A DNA stretch of 64,000 bases, from assembly GCF_000473265.1 (NCBI RefSeq), contig NZ_KI421511.1, positions 1,105,731 to 1,169,730 on the forward strand, in the 5' to 3' direction. Position numbers and translations under genes: made by a program. This document shows, piece after piece, positions 32,258-42,551 of this stretch. The notes beneath the pieces are model-generated. The model did not search any database and was not told the DNA's origin. It saw only the letters and a list, made by a program, of their open reading frames with translations. Positions within the stretch are counted from its first letter, which is position 1. Each line of letters opens with the position of its first letter. The DNA comes from Amycolatopsis thermoflava N1165. Lineage in GTDB: Bacteria; Actinomycetota; Actinomycetes; Mycobacteriales; Pseudonocardiaceae.

Positions 32258-33889
32258 ATGACCACCGTGGGTCCGGGGCTCAGCCCCTCCGCTCATGTCG
32301 ACACCTTCTGCCGGGACCACCTCCCGCCGGCGCGGTTGTGGCCCGAACTCCTCCTCGACCTGCCCTACCCGCAACGGCTGAACTGCGGGGCCGAACTGCT
32401 CGACGCGGTGATCGCCGAGCACGGGCCGGACCGCAGGTGCCTGCTCACCACGGACGGCCGGGCCTGGACCTACGGCGAGCTGCGGCACCAGGTGAACCGC
32501 ACCGCGTGGGTGCTCACCGAGCAACTTGGCGTCGTGCCCGGACAGCGCGTGCTGCTGCGCGGCCCGAACACCCCCGCGCTGGCCGCGTGCTGGCTCGCCG
32601 TGATGAAGGCCGGCGCGGTGGCCGTGCCCACCATGCCCCTGCTCCGCTCGGCCGAGCTCACCACCATCGCCGAGATCAGCCAGGTCGGCCTCGCCCTGTG
32701 CGACGCGCGCTTCACCGGCGAACTGCTCGCGGCGGACCTGGGCGGCGCGCCCGTGGTCACCTACGGTTCGGCGGCCCCGGACGATCTGGACGCGCGCACC
32801 CGGGGCGCGCCGGCCGAGTTCACCGCCGTCGACACCGCGGCCGACGACGTCGCCCTGCTGGCCTTCACCTCGGGCACCACCGGACGGCCGAAGGCCACCA
32901 TGCACTTCCACCGCGACATCCTCGCGATCGCCGACACGTTCTCCCGGCACGTCCTCAAGCCGCGCCCGGACGACCTGTTCACCGGGACGCCACCGCTGGC
33001 CTTCACCTTCGGCCTCGGCGGGCTGCTCGTCTTCCCGCTGCGCGCCGGCGCGGCCACACTCCTGATCGAAAAGGCGACACCGGACCAGCTCGCGGACGCG
33101 ATCGAGGCCCACGAGGTCACCGTCTGCTTCACCGCCCCGACGGCCTACCGCTCCATGCTGCGCTCCGGCCGGGTCCAGGCGCTGGGCCGGTTGCGCCGCG
33201 CGGTGTCGGCGGGGGAGCACCTGCCGGAGTCGACCTGGCGGGCCGTGCACGAGGCGACCGGACTGGCGCTCATCGACGGCATCGGCTCCACCGAAATGCT
33301 GCACATCTTCGTCTCCGCCGCCGACGACGACATCCGGCCGGGCGCCACCGGCCGCGCCGTCCCCGGCTACCGGGCCGCCATCCTCGACGACCACGGCGAG
33401 CCGCTGCCACCCGGCACACCCGGCCGTCTCGCCGTGAAGGGCCCTACCGGCTGCCGCTACCTCGCCGACGACCGGCAGGCCGCCTACGTGCAGAACGGCT
33501 GGAACATCACCGGCGACACGTTCGTCGCCGATTCCGAGGGCTATTTCCACTACCTGGCGCGCAACGACGACATGATCGTCTCCGCCGGCTACAACATCGC
33601 CGGCCCGGAGGTCGAGGAAGCGCTGCTCGCGCACGACGCCGTGCAGGAATGCGGGGTGGTCGGCGCGCCGGACGAGGAACGCGGGCAGATCGTCAAGGCG
33701 TTCGTGGTCCTGCAACCGGGCGTCGCGGGCGACGCGGATCTGGTGGGCGAGCTCCAGGCGTTCGTCAAGCAGCGCATCGCCCCGTTCAAGTACCCGCGGG
33801 CCGTGGAGTTCGTGGACAGCCTGCCGCGCAGCGCGACCGGGAAGCTCCAGCGGTTCAAGCTGCGGCAGCGCGCAGCGCAGGCCCGGTGA
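32258..33889 (+). CDS. 2-Aminobenzoate/benzoate-type CoA ligase (AMP-forming)
   Basis: ANL-superfamily ligase of 543 residues: P-loop-like [20 protein letters not shown] (about 203-222), adenine-binding [29 protein letters not shown] hinge and the catalytic lysine in [13 protein letters not shown] near the C-terminus. The overall pattern is that of benzoate and 2-aminobenzoate-CoA ligases. The next gene encodes a fused FAD-monooxygenase/OYE-reductase, the known partner in the 2-aminobenzoyl-CoA pathway of Azoarcus evansii. Salicylate or another ortho-substituted benzoate is the alternative substrate. ATG 32258 is directly at the predicted transcription start. Confidence 0.88.
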   Translation: MTTVGPGLSPSAHVDTFCRDHLPPARLWPELLLDLPYPQRLNCGAELLDAVIAEHGPDRRCLLTTDGRAWTYGELRHQVNRTAWVLTEQLGVVPGQRVLLRGPNTPALAACWLAVMKAGAVAVPTMPLLRSAELTTIAEISQVGLALCDARFTGELLAADLGGAPVVTYGSAAPDDLDARTRGAPAEFTAVDTAADDVALLAFTSGTTGRPKATMHFHRDILAIADTFSRHVLKPRPDDLFTGTPPLAFTFGLGGLLVFPLRAGAATLLIEKATPDQLADAIEAHEVTVCFTAPTAYRSMLRSGRVQALGRLRRAVSAGEHLPESTWRAVHEATGLALIDGIGSTEMLHIFVSAADDDIRPGATGRAVPGYRAAILDDHGEPLPPGTPGRLAVKGPTGCRYLADDRQAAYVQNGWNITGDTFVADSEGYFHYLARNDDMIVSAGYNIAGPEVEEALLAHDAVQECGVVGAPDEERGQIVKAFVVLQPGVAGDADLVGELQAFVKQRIAPFKYPRAVEFVDSLPRSATGKLQRFKLRQRAAQAR

Positions 33890-33899
33890 GGAGACGAGG

Positions 33900-36269
33900 A
33901 TGCGGATCGCGGTCGTCGGCGGTGGCCCGGGCGGGCTGTACTTCGCCGCGCTCGCCCAGCAGCTGAGCCCCGGCGACGAGATCGACGTCTGGGAACGCAA
34001 CGCCGCCGACGACACGTTCGGCTTCGGTGTGGTGTTCTCCGACGAGACGCTCGGCGGCATCGAGCACGCCGACGAGTCGATCTACCGGCAGATGGAGCGC
34101 GAGTTCGCCCGCTGGGACGACATCGACGTCCACTACCGCGGCGAGGTGCTCACCAGCGGCGGGCACGGGTTCGCCGCGATGAGCCGGAAACGGCTGCTGC
34201 AGATCCTCCAGCACCGGTGCGCCGACCTCGGTGTGCGGCTGCACTTCCGCACGCTCGCCCCGGACGTCGACCGGCTCGCCGCGGACTACGACCTCGTGGT
34301 CGCCGCCGACGGGGTGAATTCCGCGGTGCGTGCCCGTCACGCCGCGGTGTTCGGCCCGTCGCTGGAGTCCCGCCGCTGCGCCTACATGTGGCTCGGCACG
34401 GACAAGGTGTTCGACGCGTTCAAGTTCTACATCGTCGACACCCCGTACGGGGTCATGCAGATCCACGGCTACCCGTTCGACGCCACCGGCAGCACGTTCA
34501 TCGTGGAGATGGCGGACGAGGTGTGGCAGCGCGCCGGGTTCAGGGCCTTCGCCGACCGCGAGTTCGCGCCCGGCGATTCCGACGAGAAGTCGATCGCGCT
34601 GGTGCGGGAACTGTTCGCCGACGTGCTCGGCGACGCCCAGCTGCTGGCGAACAACTCCCGCTGGATCAACTTCACCACCGTGCGCAACCAGCGGTGGCGC
34701 CACGGCAACATCATCCTGCTCGGCGACGCCGCGCACACCGCGCACTTCTCGATCGGCTCCGGCACCAAGCTCGCCATGGAGGACGCCCTCGCGCTCGCCG
34801 CGGCGCTGCACGAACAACCGGACGTCGAGCGGGCGCTGGCCGCCTACGAAGCCGAACGGCGGCCGGTGGTCGAGTCGACCCAGCGCGCCGCGCAGGCCAG
34901 CCTGGAGTGGTTCGAGAACCTGGGGCAGTACGTGCACCAGGAGCCGGTGCAGTTCGCCTTCAACATCATGACCCGCAGCCGCCGGGTCACCTACGACAAC
35001 CTGCGCGTGCGCGACCCGGAGTTCGTCGAGCGGGTCGACGAGTGGTTCGCCCGGCACGAGCAGCGGCGCGGCAACGGTGACGGCGACGTGCGGCCGCCGA
35101 TGTTCCAGCCGCTGCGGGTGCGCGGGCTGGAGCTGAAGAACCGGGTCGTGGTGTCCCCGATGGACATGTACCGGGCGACCGACGGCCTGCCCGGGGATTT
35201 CCACCTCGTCCACCTCGGCGGCAAGGCGCTCGGCGGCGCGGGCCTGGTGATGACGGAGATGGTGTGCGTGTCCGCCACCGGCCGCATCACCCCCGGCTGC
35301 ACCGGGATCTACACCGCCGAGCAGACCCGGGCGTGGCGGCGGATCACCGATTTCGTGCACACCGAGACCACGGCGAAGATCGGCATCCAGATCGGGCACT
35401 CCGGCCGCAAGGGCTCCACGCGGCTGATGTGGGAGGGGATCGACCAGCCGCTGCCGGAGGGCAACTGGCCGGTCGTCGCGCCTTCGCCGCTGCCGTACCG
35501 GCCCGGGGTGAACCAGGTGCCGCGGGAACTGACCGTGCGGGACCTGGGGGAGATCCGGCAGCAGTTCACCGACGCGGCCGCGCGCGCCGTCGAAGCCGGG
35601 TTCGACCTGCTGGAACTGCACTGCGCGCACGGGTATCTGCTGTCGTCGTTCATCTCGCCGCTGACCAACCGGCGCACGGATCGCTATGGCGGTTCCCTGC
35701 GGGCGCGGTTGCGGTTCCCGCTGGAGGTGTTCGCGTCGATGCGGGAGGTGTGGCCGTCCGACCGCCCGATGAGCGTGCGGATTTCGGCCACGGACTGGTG
35801 CGACGACGGGATCACGGCCGACGACGCGGTGGAGATCGCGGCCGCCTTCGCCGAGGCCGGTGTGGATCTCGTGGACGTCTCCACCGGCCAGGTCCACCCC
35901 GACGAGAAACCCGCGTTCGGCCGGTCCTACCAGACCCCGTTCGCCGACCGGATCCGCAACCGCACCGGCGTCGCCACGATGGCCGTGGGCGCGATCTCCT
36001 CGCACGACGACGTGAACTCGATCCTGCTCGCCGGCCGCGCGGACCTGTGCCTGCTCGGCCGCGCCCACCTCTACGACCCGAACTGGACCCTGCACGCGGC
36101 CGCGGAACAGGAGTTCACCGGCCCGGGCGCGGATTGGCCGCTCCCGTGGCGGGCCGGCTCCCGCCGCCCGCGAACCGGCCGCACGGAAGGCCCGAAGCCA
36201 CGACTGGAACTCATCCGCCACGGCGAACCGGGCACGGCGCACCGCAGGTGGCGGCCTGGACGGGGGTGA
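33900..36269 (+). CDS. 2-Aminobenzoyl-CoA monooxygenase/reductase (salicylyl-CoA 5-hydroxylase-type FAD + OYE fusion)
   Basis: Two-part flavoprotein of 789 residues. Residues 1-390 form a class A FAD monooxygenase: [16 protein letters not shown] at the N-terminus, [14 protein letters not shown], and [22 protein letters not shown] near 280. Residues about 395-760 form an old-yellow-enzyme FMN reductase barrel: [65 protein letters not shown]. The known enzyme hydroxylates 2-aminobenzoyl-CoA and reduces the ring, giving a non-aromatic 2-amino-5-oxo-cyclohexenyl-CoA; salicylyl-CoA 5-hydroxylases share the fusion. ATG 33900 has GGAG 7-8 nt upstream, 10 bp after the ligase stop. Central enzyme of the cluster. 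Confidence 0.9.
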   Translation: MRIAVVGGGPGGLYFAALAQQLSPGDEIDVWERNAADDTFGFGVVFSDETLGGIEHADESIYRQMEREFARWDDIDVHYRGEVLTSGGHGFAAMSRKRLLQILQHRCADLGVRLHFRTLAPDVDRLAADYDLVVAADGVNSAVRARHAAVFGPSLESRRCAYMWLGTDKVFDAFKFYIVDTPYGVMQIHGYPFDATGSTFIVEMADEVWQRAGFRAFADREFAPGDSDEKSIALVRELFADVLGDAQLLANNSRWINFTTVRNQRWRHGNIILLGDAAHTAHFSIGSGTKLAMEDALALAAALHEQPDVERALAAYEAERRPVVESTQRAAQASLEWFENLGQYVHQEPVQFAFNIMTRSRRVTYDNLRVRDPEFVERVDEWFARHEQRRGNGDGDVRPPMFQPLRVRGLELKNRVVVSPMDMYRATDGLPGDFHLVHLGGKALGGAGLVMTEMVCVSATGRITPGCTGIYTAEQTRAWRRITDFVHTETTAKIGIQIGHSGRKGSTRLMWEGIDQPLPEGNWPVVAPSPLPYRPGVNQVPRELTVRDLGEIRQQFTDAAARAVEAGFDLLELHCAHGYLLSSFISPLTNRRTDRYGGSLRARLRFPLEVFASMREVWPSDRPMSVRISATDWCDDGITADDAVEIAAAFAEAGVDLVDVSTGQVHPDEKPAFGRSYQTPFADRIRNRTGVATMAVGAISSHDDVNSILLAGRADLCLLGRAHLYDPNWTLHAAAEQEFTGPGADWPLPWRAGSRRPRTGRTEGPKPRLELIRHGEPGTAHRRWRPGRG

Positions 36270-36280
36270 GGCGCCGGAGG

Positions 36281-37456
36281 TCAGCCGCCGCTGTCGCGTA
36301 GTCGCCGGGCGCGCGATTTCCATTCGTGCCGCCGGAGCGCCCACCACACCTCGCTGATGTCCTGGGCCGATTCCAGCTTCCGGCCGGACAGGTGTTTCGC
36401 CTGGTTGATCCGGTACCGCACCGTGTTCGGGTGGATCACCAGCGCCTTGGCCGCCGCCGCGGTGTTCATGCCGGCGGCGAGGAACGCGTCGAGGGAGGAC
36501 ACGAGTTCCTGCCCGAACTCGCCCTGTGCGAGCAGGGGTCCGAGGATCCGGTCGACCAGGTGGTCGCCGACCCCGTGCTCGGACGCGACCGCCACCCGCA
36601 GCGAGAGGTTCTCCAGCGTTTGCGGTCCGGTGCGGCCGAACTCGAGACCGACCTCGATCATCTGGCCCGCGACCCGATGGGATTCGGGGATCTGGGTCAG
36701 TTCGACGGCAGGCCCGACGCCGACCGTCGGGCCCTCCCCGGGCAGGCCTTCCCCGGTGAGAATGCCGACCGCCTCGCCCTCCACGACCGCGCCGAACGGC
36801 GCCAGCCGGTGCGTGGTGCCCCAGCGCAGGATCGCCTGCAGCAGCTGCGCGGCCGATTCCCCGGTGCCGGGCCGGGCCCGGAACGCGCGGTAGCGGGCGG
36901 TGGCGACGAGTCCGAACGAAGCCGCGTGGAGTCCCATGTCGGGCGTGGCGAGTCCATCCCGGAGCAGACGGCGCACGAACTCGACGCGACGGGTCTCCGC
37001 GGTGCGCGCCATGTCGAGGTCCTCGTCGCGGTGCGCCACCGCGTACTCGCGGCTGACGAGGTCGTTCACCTCCCACAGGATGCGGACGCCCTCCAGCTGT
37101 ATCGCGGGTTCGACGCCCAGGCCGGTCGCCGCGCGGATCACGAACTCCCGCAGCGCCTGGAAGGACAGCCGGATGGCGAGCAGGACGTGTTCGATCGGGA
37201 TTCCGGCGCGGGCCCGTTCCGCGGCCACCGAGACGTCCTGAACCTGCTCGGGGACCTGCCCGTCGGTCAACGAGCGGGACGCGGTCTCGATGTGCTGCCG
37301 CAACGACCGGTGCAGCGACGCGCGGGGGACGGCCGCATAGGTCGGCACCTTCTCGACGATTTCGGTGATGATCTCCCCGGCCAGCCGGTCGGCGTTGTCG
37401 CGCAGCAGCCGCGCGAGATCGTCGAAGGTGCCGGCTATGCCCGCGGACTCCCTCAT
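36281..37456 (-). CDS. PucR/CdaR-family regulator with C-terminal helix-turn-helix
   Basis: Protein of 391 residues: an N-terminal helical domain (RDNADRLAGEIITEIVEKVPTYAAVPRASL, about 18-48, the RsbT co-antagonist-like region often joined to PucR), a GGDEF-related middle region, and a C-terminal PucR helix-turn-helix LDAFLAAGMNTAAAAKALVIHPNTVRYRINQAKHLSGR. ATG 37456 has GGAAGGA 7 nt upstream. Divergent from the MFS/CoA-transferase operon with 222 bp between that contain two dyads, so it probably controls that operon as an activator. Converges on the monooxygenase gene. Confidence 0.85.
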   Translation of the reverse strand: MRESAGIAGTFDDLARLLRDNADRLAGEIITEIVEKVPTYAAVPRASLHRSLRQHIETASRSLTDGQVPEQVQDVSVAAERARAGIPIEHVLLAIRLSFQALREFVIRAATGLGVEPAIQLEGVRILWEVNDLVSREYAVAHRDEDLDMARTAETRRVEFVRRLLRDGLATPDMGLHAASFGLVATARYRAFRARPGTGESAAQLLQAILRWGTTHRLAPFGAVVEGEAVGILTGEGLPGEGPTVGVGPAVELTQIPESHRVAGQMIEVGLEFGRTGPQTLENLSLRVAVASEHGVGDHLVDRILGPLLAQGEFGQELVSSLDAFLAAGMNTAAAAKALVIHPNTVRYRINQAKHLSGRKLESAQDISEVWWALRRHEWKSRARRLRDSGG

Positions 37457-37481
37457 CGGACCTTCCTTCCCGAGCAGCCTG

Positions 37482-37497
37482 TTGTGCGACGGCACAA
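37482..37497. promoter_or_regulatory. Inverted repeat upstream of the PucR-type gene
   Basis: Dyad TTGTGC-GACG-GCACAA, 26 bp upstream of the regulator start. Possible autoregulatory site. It shares the TGTGC/GCACA core with the dyad at 37636. Confidence 0.4.
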
Positions 37498-37635
37498 TCA
37501 ACGGGCTCGTGCGTCAGTGGGTCAGACATGGTTCGTGCCCGAGTGTCGCACCTAAAGTAGCAGCCAGGCCGCATGTGCGGCGGTTTTCGAGGCGACCGGG
37601 ACGCCATTGCTGATCCCGCTTCGGCAACACCCATT

Positions 37636-37656
37636 GTCGTGGTGCACAACCACGAC
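37636..37656. promoter_or_regulatory. Perfect inverted repeat just upstream of the MFS gene
   Basis: Dyad GTCGTGGT-GCACA-ACCACGAC with 8-bp arms, ending 8 bp before the AAAGGAG ribosome site. Being this close to the start it would lie in the 5' leader or at the promoter, as a repressor site or as an mRNA hairpin. Confidence 0.45.
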
Positions 37657-37678
37657 CTCATCAAAGGAGATGAGCGCC

Positions 37679-39025
37679 GTGAGCGACCAACCGACGCAGG
37701 TGCCGAGCACGACGCTGGTCCGTGTGGCCATGGCGAGCTGTGCCGGCACGACCATCGAGTTCTACGACTTCTTCATCTACGGGACCGCGGCGGCGCTGGT
37801 CTTCCCGACGGTGTTCTTCCCCGCGCTCGGTTCGGCGGCCGGGACCGTCGCGTCACTGGCGACCCTCGGCGTCGCTTTCGTCGCGCGGCCGCTCGGCGCG
37901 GTGGTGTGCGGGCACTTCGGGGACCGGCTCGGGCGCAAGAACACCCTCGTCGCCACGCTGCTGCTGATGGGCGTGGCGACCATGGTCATCGGGCTGCTGC
38001 CGCCGGCCGGGGTCATCGGCGCCGCCGGGCCGATCCTGTTGACGGTGCTGCGTTTCCTGCAGGGTTTCGCCGTCGGCGGCGAGTGGGCCGGCGCCACGTT
38101 GCTCGCCGCGGAGAACGCCCCACCTGGGAAACGCGGGCTGTACGCGGTCTTTCCACAGCTCGGCCCGGCGTTCGGCTTCGCGCTGGCCAGCGCTACGTTC
38201 CTGGTCGTCGATCTGGCCGTCGGCTCGGGCAGCCCCGCGTTCCTCTCCTACGGCTGGCGGATCCCGTTCCTGGCCAGCGCCGTGCTCGTCCTCATCGGAC
38301 TGTACGTCCGGCTGGCGGTCACCGAAACCCCGGCGTTCCGCGAACACCTGGCGGAACTCGAAGCCTCGGGGACGCCGGAAGTGCTGCCGCTGCGGGCGGT
38401 GTTCCGGGCGCAGTGGCGGGAAGTGCTGCTCGGCGGCGGTGTGCTGACGATCCTGTTCGCGTTGTTCTACGTGGCCACCGCCTACCTCACCTCGTTCGGC
38501 ACCTCGCGGTCGGGGGCTGGCCTTACCCGGGCCACCGTGCTGGGGCTGGGCATCGTGGCGAGCATCGCGCTGGCGATCACGACCGTGGCGGCCGGCGTGC
38601 TGTCCGATCGGTTCGGCCGCAGGCGCACGATCATCGTCGGCTACGCGTTGACGATCCCGGCCGTCGTCGTGTTGTTCGCCTGGCTGACCGGCGGCTCCGG
38701 CGTCGCCTTCGCGGTGACCCTCGCGGCGATGATGGGGCTCTACGGCATCGCCTACGGCCCGGTGGGCGCCTACCTGCCCGAGCTGTTCCAGACGGCCTAC
38801 CGCTACACCGGCGCCGGGATCGCCTACAACCTCGGCGGAATCCTCGGCGGTGCCATCGCGCCACTGGTCGCGGCCGCGCTGGCCGCCGCGCACGGCGTAC
38901 TCGCCGTCGGCGTCCTGCTCGGCGTGCTGGGCGTGCTGAGCCTGCTCAGCACCGTCGCGCTCCGCGCATCCGGAGCCCGCGATCGCCGTCTCGCCGCCTC
39001 GCCGAAGCTGGAGCGAACCCTATGA
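37679..39025 (+). CDS. MHS-family MFS metabolite:proton symporter
   Basis: Protein of 448 residues with 12 predicted helices. Opening ASCAGTTIEFYDFFIYGTAAALVFPTVFFPA and motif A GHFGDRLGRKNTL, plus RFLQGFAVGGEWAGATLLAAENAPPGKRG, are signatures of the metabolite:H+ symporters (KgtP, ShiA, ProP relatives). GTG 37679 suits AAAGGAG (37664-37670) better than ATG 37670, which overlaps it. First gene of an operon with two CoA-transferases and an acyl-CoA dehydrogenase, so it should import an organic acid. Stop overlaps the next ATG. Confidence 0.88.
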   Translation: MSDQPTQVPSTTLVRVAMASCAGTTIEFYDFFIYGTAAALVFPTVFFPALGSAAGTVASLATLGVAFVARPLGAVVCGHFGDRLGRKNTLVATLLLMGVATMVIGLLPPAGVIGAAGPILLTVLRFLQGFAVGGEWAGATLLAAENAPPGKRGLYAVFPQLGPAFGFALASATFLVVDLAVGSGSPAFLSYGWRIPFLASAVLVLIGLYVRLAVTETPAFREHLAELEASGTPEVLPLRAVFRAQWREVLLGGGVLTILFALFYVATAYLTSFGTSRSGAGLTRATVLGLGIVASIALAITTVAAGVLSDRFGRRRTIIVGYALTIPAVVVLFAWLTGGSGVAFAVTLAAMMGLYGIAYGPVGAYLPELFQTAYRYTGAGIAYNLGGILGGAIAPLVAAALAAAHGVLAVGVLLGVLGVLSLLSTVALRASGARDRRLAASPKLERTL

Positions 39026-40191
39026 CCAGCTCCCAGGCCCTGGCGGGCATCCGCGTCCTCGACCTGAGCCGTCTCGCCCCGGGGCCCTACTGCAGCATGC
39101 TGCTCGCCGACCTCGGCGCGGACGTGGTGATGGTCGGCGGCGGCCGGACCGGTGCCCCCATTCCGGTGCTGCGTCGCGGCAAGCACGCGATCGAGCTGGA
39201 CCTGAAGACCCCGCAGGGGCGCTCGCTGCTGGACCGCATGGTCGAACACGCCGACGTTCTCCTCGAGAGTTTCCGCCCGGGCGTCGCCGCCCGGCTCGGG
39301 GCCGACCACGAGCGGCTGAGCCGGATCAACCCGCGACTGGTCTCGTGCAGCCTGACCGGCTACGGCCAGGACGGCCCGCTCGCGCAGCGGGCCGGGCACG
39401 ACATCAACTACCTCGCCATCGCCGGTGCCCTGGGCACGTTCGGTGCCACGGGCGCCCCGCCCACCCCGCCGCTGAACCTCCTGGCCGACTTCGGCGGGGG
39501 AGGCCTGCTGGCCGCGTTCGGCATCCTCGCCGCGCTGCACGAGCGGGAACGCTCCGGCGTCGGCCAGCACGTCGACGCCGCCATGGTCGACGGCGTGCTG
39601 TCGATGATGGCCATGCCGTTCGCCGACTGGGGCACACCGACCCTGCCCCGGCGCGGGGCCGGTGCGCTCACCGGCACCATGCCCGCCTACCGCACCTACG
39701 AATGCGCCGACGGGCGCTACGTCGCGGTGGGCGCGCTCGAACCGCGGTTCTTCGCGGCACTGTGGAGCGAACTCGGCCTCGGCGACGACGTGCCGGACCA
39801 CCTCGACCCCGCCCGGTTCCCCGAGCTCACCCGCACGCTGGAGGCGGTCTTCCGCGGCAAGGACCGCGACACCTGGGCCGCGCACTTCGCCGGCAGCGAC
39901 GCGTGCGTCACTCCCGTGCTCGAGCCGGGGGAACTGGCGACGCACCCGCACCTGACCGCCCGTCACCCGGACTTCGCGCTGGACCGGGTGCCCGCCGTAC
40001 CACGGTTTTCCCGCACTCCCGCCGCACCCGGCGGCGCGCCGGCCCCCGGGGAGACCGCCGCGGTGCTCGCGTCGTTCGGGCTCACCCCGGACGACGCCGC
40101 ACGGGTCGTGGCCCCGCACGACGCCGCGGCCGGGGACCTGAGCTGGCCCCCGATCACCCGGCCCCACCCGCACACGGAGAGGAATTCCTGA
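39022..40191 (+). CDS. CaiB/BaiF-family CoA-transferase (alpha-methylacyl-CoA racemase-like)
   Basis: Class III CoA-transferase/racemase of 389 residues: GIRVLDLSRLAPGPYCSMLLADLGADVVMV (N-terminus), GRSLLDRMVEHADVLLESFRPGVAARLG, and the HDINYLAIAGALGTFG segment, which is especially like alpha-methylacyl-CoA racemases (AMACR), including His-Asp in RAGHDINYLA. It might therefore epimerise a 2-methylacyl-CoA instead of moving CoA. Start overlaps the permease stop (ATGA). Works next to an acyl-CoA dehydrogenase that may need one stereoisomer. Confidence 0.87.
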   Translation: MTSSQALAGIRVLDLSRLAPGPYCSMLLADLGADVVMVGGGRTGAPIPVLRRGKHAIELDLKTPQGRSLLDRMVEHADVLLESFRPGVAARLGADHERLSRINPRLVSCSLTGYGQDGPLAQRAGHDINYLAIAGALGTFGATGAPPTPPLNLLADFGGGGLLAAFGILAALHERERSGVGQHVDAAMVDGVLSMMAMPFADWGTPTLPRRGAGALTGTMPAYRTYECADGRYVAVGALEPRFFAALWSELGLGDDVPDHLDPARFPELTRTLEAVFRGKDRDTWAAHFAGSDACVTPVLEPGELATHPHLTARHPDFALDRVPAVPRFSRTPAAPGGAPAPGETAAVLASFGLTPDDAARVVAPHDAAAGDLSWPPITRPHPHTERNS

Positions 40192-40194
40192 GAC

Positions 40195-41337
40195 ATGAGC
40201 ACCATCGAGACCGATGTCCACGCCGATTTCCGGGCGATCGTGCGCAAGCTCGCCACGGAGCGGATCGCGCCCCACGCCGCGGACGTCGACGAGAAGGAGC
40301 GGTTCCCGGAGGAGGCGTGGCAGGCGATCGTCGAGGCCGACCTGGCCGGTCTCGCGCACCCCGAGCACCTCGGCGGCTCCGGAGCCGATCTGCTGTCGCA
40401 GGTCATCGCGATCGAGGAGATCGCCGCGGCCTGCATGACCACCTCGCACGTGCTCCTGGTGAACTGGGCGGGCACCTGCACGATCCTGTCCCACGGCTCG
40501 GAGGAACTGCAGAAGCTCGTCGTGCCGCAGGTGGCGAGCGGGCAGGCCGGCGCGGGCTGGTGCCTCACCGAACCGACCGCGGGATCCGATGTCGCCGGCC
40601 TCACCACCACCGCCACCAAGGTCGACGGGGGCTGGCGCCTCACCGGTCTCAAGCGCTTCATCAGCAACGCGCCCTGGGGCACCTGGTTCGCGGTGCTGGC
40701 CCGCACCGGCGAGAGCAGCCACGGTGTGTTCATCGTGCACCGCGACGACCCGGGCCTGTCCTTCGGGCCGCACGAACGCAAGATGGGCCTGCGCGGCAGC
40801 CCGACCGCCGACCTCGTGCTCGACGACTGCGTCGTCCCCGACGTCCGGGTCGTCGGCGACCCCACCCAGGGATACCGCTACATCATGGCGGAACTCAACG
40901 GCAGCCGGGCGCTGATCGCGGCGCAGGCGCTGGGCGTCGCGCAGGGGGCGTTCGACGCCGCCCTCGCCTACACCTCGGAACGGTCGCAGTTCGGCCAATC
41001 CGTGTCGCGGTTCCAGATGGTCCGCGGCATGGTCGCCGACATGGCCGTGCGGCTCGCCTCCGCCCGTGCCCTGCTCTACGAGGCCGTGGCGCTGATCGAG
41101 GCCGGTCACCCGGACGCGCGCGCCCGTGCGGCCATGGCGAAGCTGCTGTGCAGCGACAACGCCATGTCCGTCACCACCGACGCCGTCCAGCTCTTCGGCG
41201 GCTACGGCTACATCCGCGACTACCCCGTCGAACGGATGATGCGGGACGCGAAGATCACGCAGATCTACGAGGGCACCAACCAGATCCAGCGAACGCTCAT
41301 CGCCAAGGCCGCCTACGCCGGGGTGGGCGCCGCATGA
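40195..41337 (+). CDS. Acyl-CoA dehydrogenase
   Basis: Protein of 380 residues: GAGWCLTEPTAGSDVAGLTTTATKVDGGWRLTGLKRFISNA (FAD-binding, about 118-158), GSPTADLVLDDCVVP, DAVQLFGGYGYIRDYPVERMMRDAKITQIYEGTNQIQRTLI with the catalytic glutamate in YEGTNQ. Typical of short/branched-chain and benzylsuccinyl-type dehydrogenases. ATG 40195 is 3 bp after the preceding stop with GAGAGG upstream. Between two CaiB-family genes, so its substrate is probably a CoA ester formed by one of them. Confidence 0.9.
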   Translation: MSTIETDVHADFRAIVRKLATERIAPHAADVDEKERFPEEAWQAIVEADLAGLAHPEHLGGSGADLLSQVIAIEEIAAACMTTSHVLLVNWAGTCTILSHGSEELQKLVVPQVASGQAGAGWCLTEPTAGSDVAGLTTTATKVDGGWRLTGLKRFISNAPWGTWFAVLARTGESSHGVFIVHRDDPGLSFGPHERKMGLRGSPTADLVLDDCVVPDVRVVGDPTQGYRYIMAELNGSRALIAAQALGVAQGAFDAALAYTSERSQFGQSVSRFQMVRGMVADMAVRLASARALLYEAVALIEAGHPDARARAAMAKLLCSDNAMSVTTDAVQLFGGYGYIRDYPVERMMRDAKITQIYEGTNQIQRTLIAKAAYAGVGAA

Positions 41338-42551
41338 GCCGCGCACTCGAGGGCGTCCGCGTCGTGGAGCTCTGCGAGATCATGCAGGGACCGCTCGCCG
41401 GCCAGACCCTCGGCGACCTCGGTGCCGACGTCGTGAAGATCGAACGGGGCGAACGCGGGGACGCGATGCGCACGCTCGACCGGGAGGCCGTGGCGCACGG
41501 CCGGGTGTCGTCGTACTTCGTGGCGCTCAACCGCAACAAGCGCAGCATCGCCCTCGACCTGAAGACGCCCGGCGGGATGGACGTCCTGCACCGGCTCCTC
41601 GCCGAGGCGGACGTGCTGGTGCACAACTACCGGCCGCACGCGATCCGCCGGCTCGGACTGTCCTATGCGGACCTGGCGCCGCGGTACCCGCGGCTGGTCT
41701 ACGGCAGCGCATCCGGGTTCGGCGCCACCGGGCCCCTGGCGCACAAACCGGGGCAGGACATGCTGGCCCAGACCGTGAGCGGCCTCGCCAGGGCGGTGGG
41801 GAACCGGGAACTGGCGTCCTACCTCAACCCCACCGCCCAGGTGGACTACGCCTCGGGCATGGGGCTGGTGCAGGGCATCCTCGCCGCTCTGCTGGAGCGG
41901 GAGCGCAGCGGGCTCGGGCAGGAGGTGAGCGTGAACCTGCTCGACACGGCCGTGGCGATGCAGATGCTCGAAGCGGCGGCGCACACGATGTACGCGCACA
42001 CGCTGAACTGGGTCACCCAGTGGTACGGCGGCACCTTCCCCACGACTGACGGCGTGGTCACCGTCCTCGGCCTGTTCCGGGACAACGCGGTCCGGCTGAT
42101 CTGCGATGCCCTGGACATCCCGGACCTCAGCCTGCGTGCCGACCTCGCCACGACCGAGCTGCAGGCGAGGAACAAGGACATCGCCAATCAGATCATCGCC
42201 CCGGTCGTCGCCCGGCTCAGCACGGCGGAGGCACTGGAGCGCTTCGAGGCGGCCGACCTGCTGTGCGCCCCGCAGCTCACGCTCGCCGAGGCGCTGCGGC
42301 ACCCGCAGCTCGCCGTCAACGAGCTCCTGGTCGACGTCGAGGTCCCGGGCCAGGACCGGGCTCGCGTCGTGGGCTTCCCGGTGCGCCTGTCCCGGAGCCG
42401 CGCGGACGTGCGCCGGGCGGTCCCGCGGCTGGGGGAGCACACCGCGGAAGTCCTGGGCGAACTCGGATACCGGCCGGACCGGATCGCGGAACTCGCGAGC
42501 CAGGGCGCCGTCCGCCCCGGCCACGTCGAGCACGAGGAGGTTCACCGATGA
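41334..42551 (+). CDS. CaiB/BaiF-family CoA-transferase
   Basis: Protein of 405 residues: GVRVVELCEIMQGPLAGQTLGDLGADVVKIERGERGDAMR, NKRSIALDLKTPGGMDVLHRLLAEADVLVHNYRPHAIRRLGL and the catalytic-aspartate region PLAHKPGQDMLAQTVSGL. More like true class III transferases (succinyl-CoA:acid type) than the protein at 39022. Likely activates the imported acid using another CoA ester. Start overlaps the dehydrogenase stop (ATGA), end overlaps the GH88-like start (ATGA). Confidence 0.88.
   Translation: MSRALEGVRVVELCEIMQGPLAGQTLGDLGADVVKIERGERGDAMRTLDREAVAHGRVSSYFVALNRNKRSIALDLKTPGGMDVLHRLLAEADVLVHNYRPHAIRRLGLSYADLAPRYPRLVYGSASGFGATGPLAHKPGQDMLAQTVSGLARAVGNRELASYLNPTAQVDYASGMGLVQGILAALLERERSGLGQEVSVNLLDTAVAMQMLEAAAHTMYAHTLNWVTQWYGGTFPTTDGVVTVLGLFRDNAVRLICDALDIPDLSLRADLATTELQARNKDIANQIIAPVVARLSTAEALERFEAADLLCAPQLTLAEALRHPQLAVNELLVDVEVPGQDRARVVGFPVRLSRSRADVRRAVPRLGEHTAEVLGELGYRPDRIAELASQGAVRPGHVEHEEVHR

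Noticed and set aside
33855..37664. Very long minus-strand open frame (over 1200 codons) opposite the monooxygenase/reductase gene
   Set aside because: It is antisense to a clearly recognisable gene, its translation is low-complexity His/Arg/Val/Gly-rich, and such frames arise routinely from GC-rich codon third positions.
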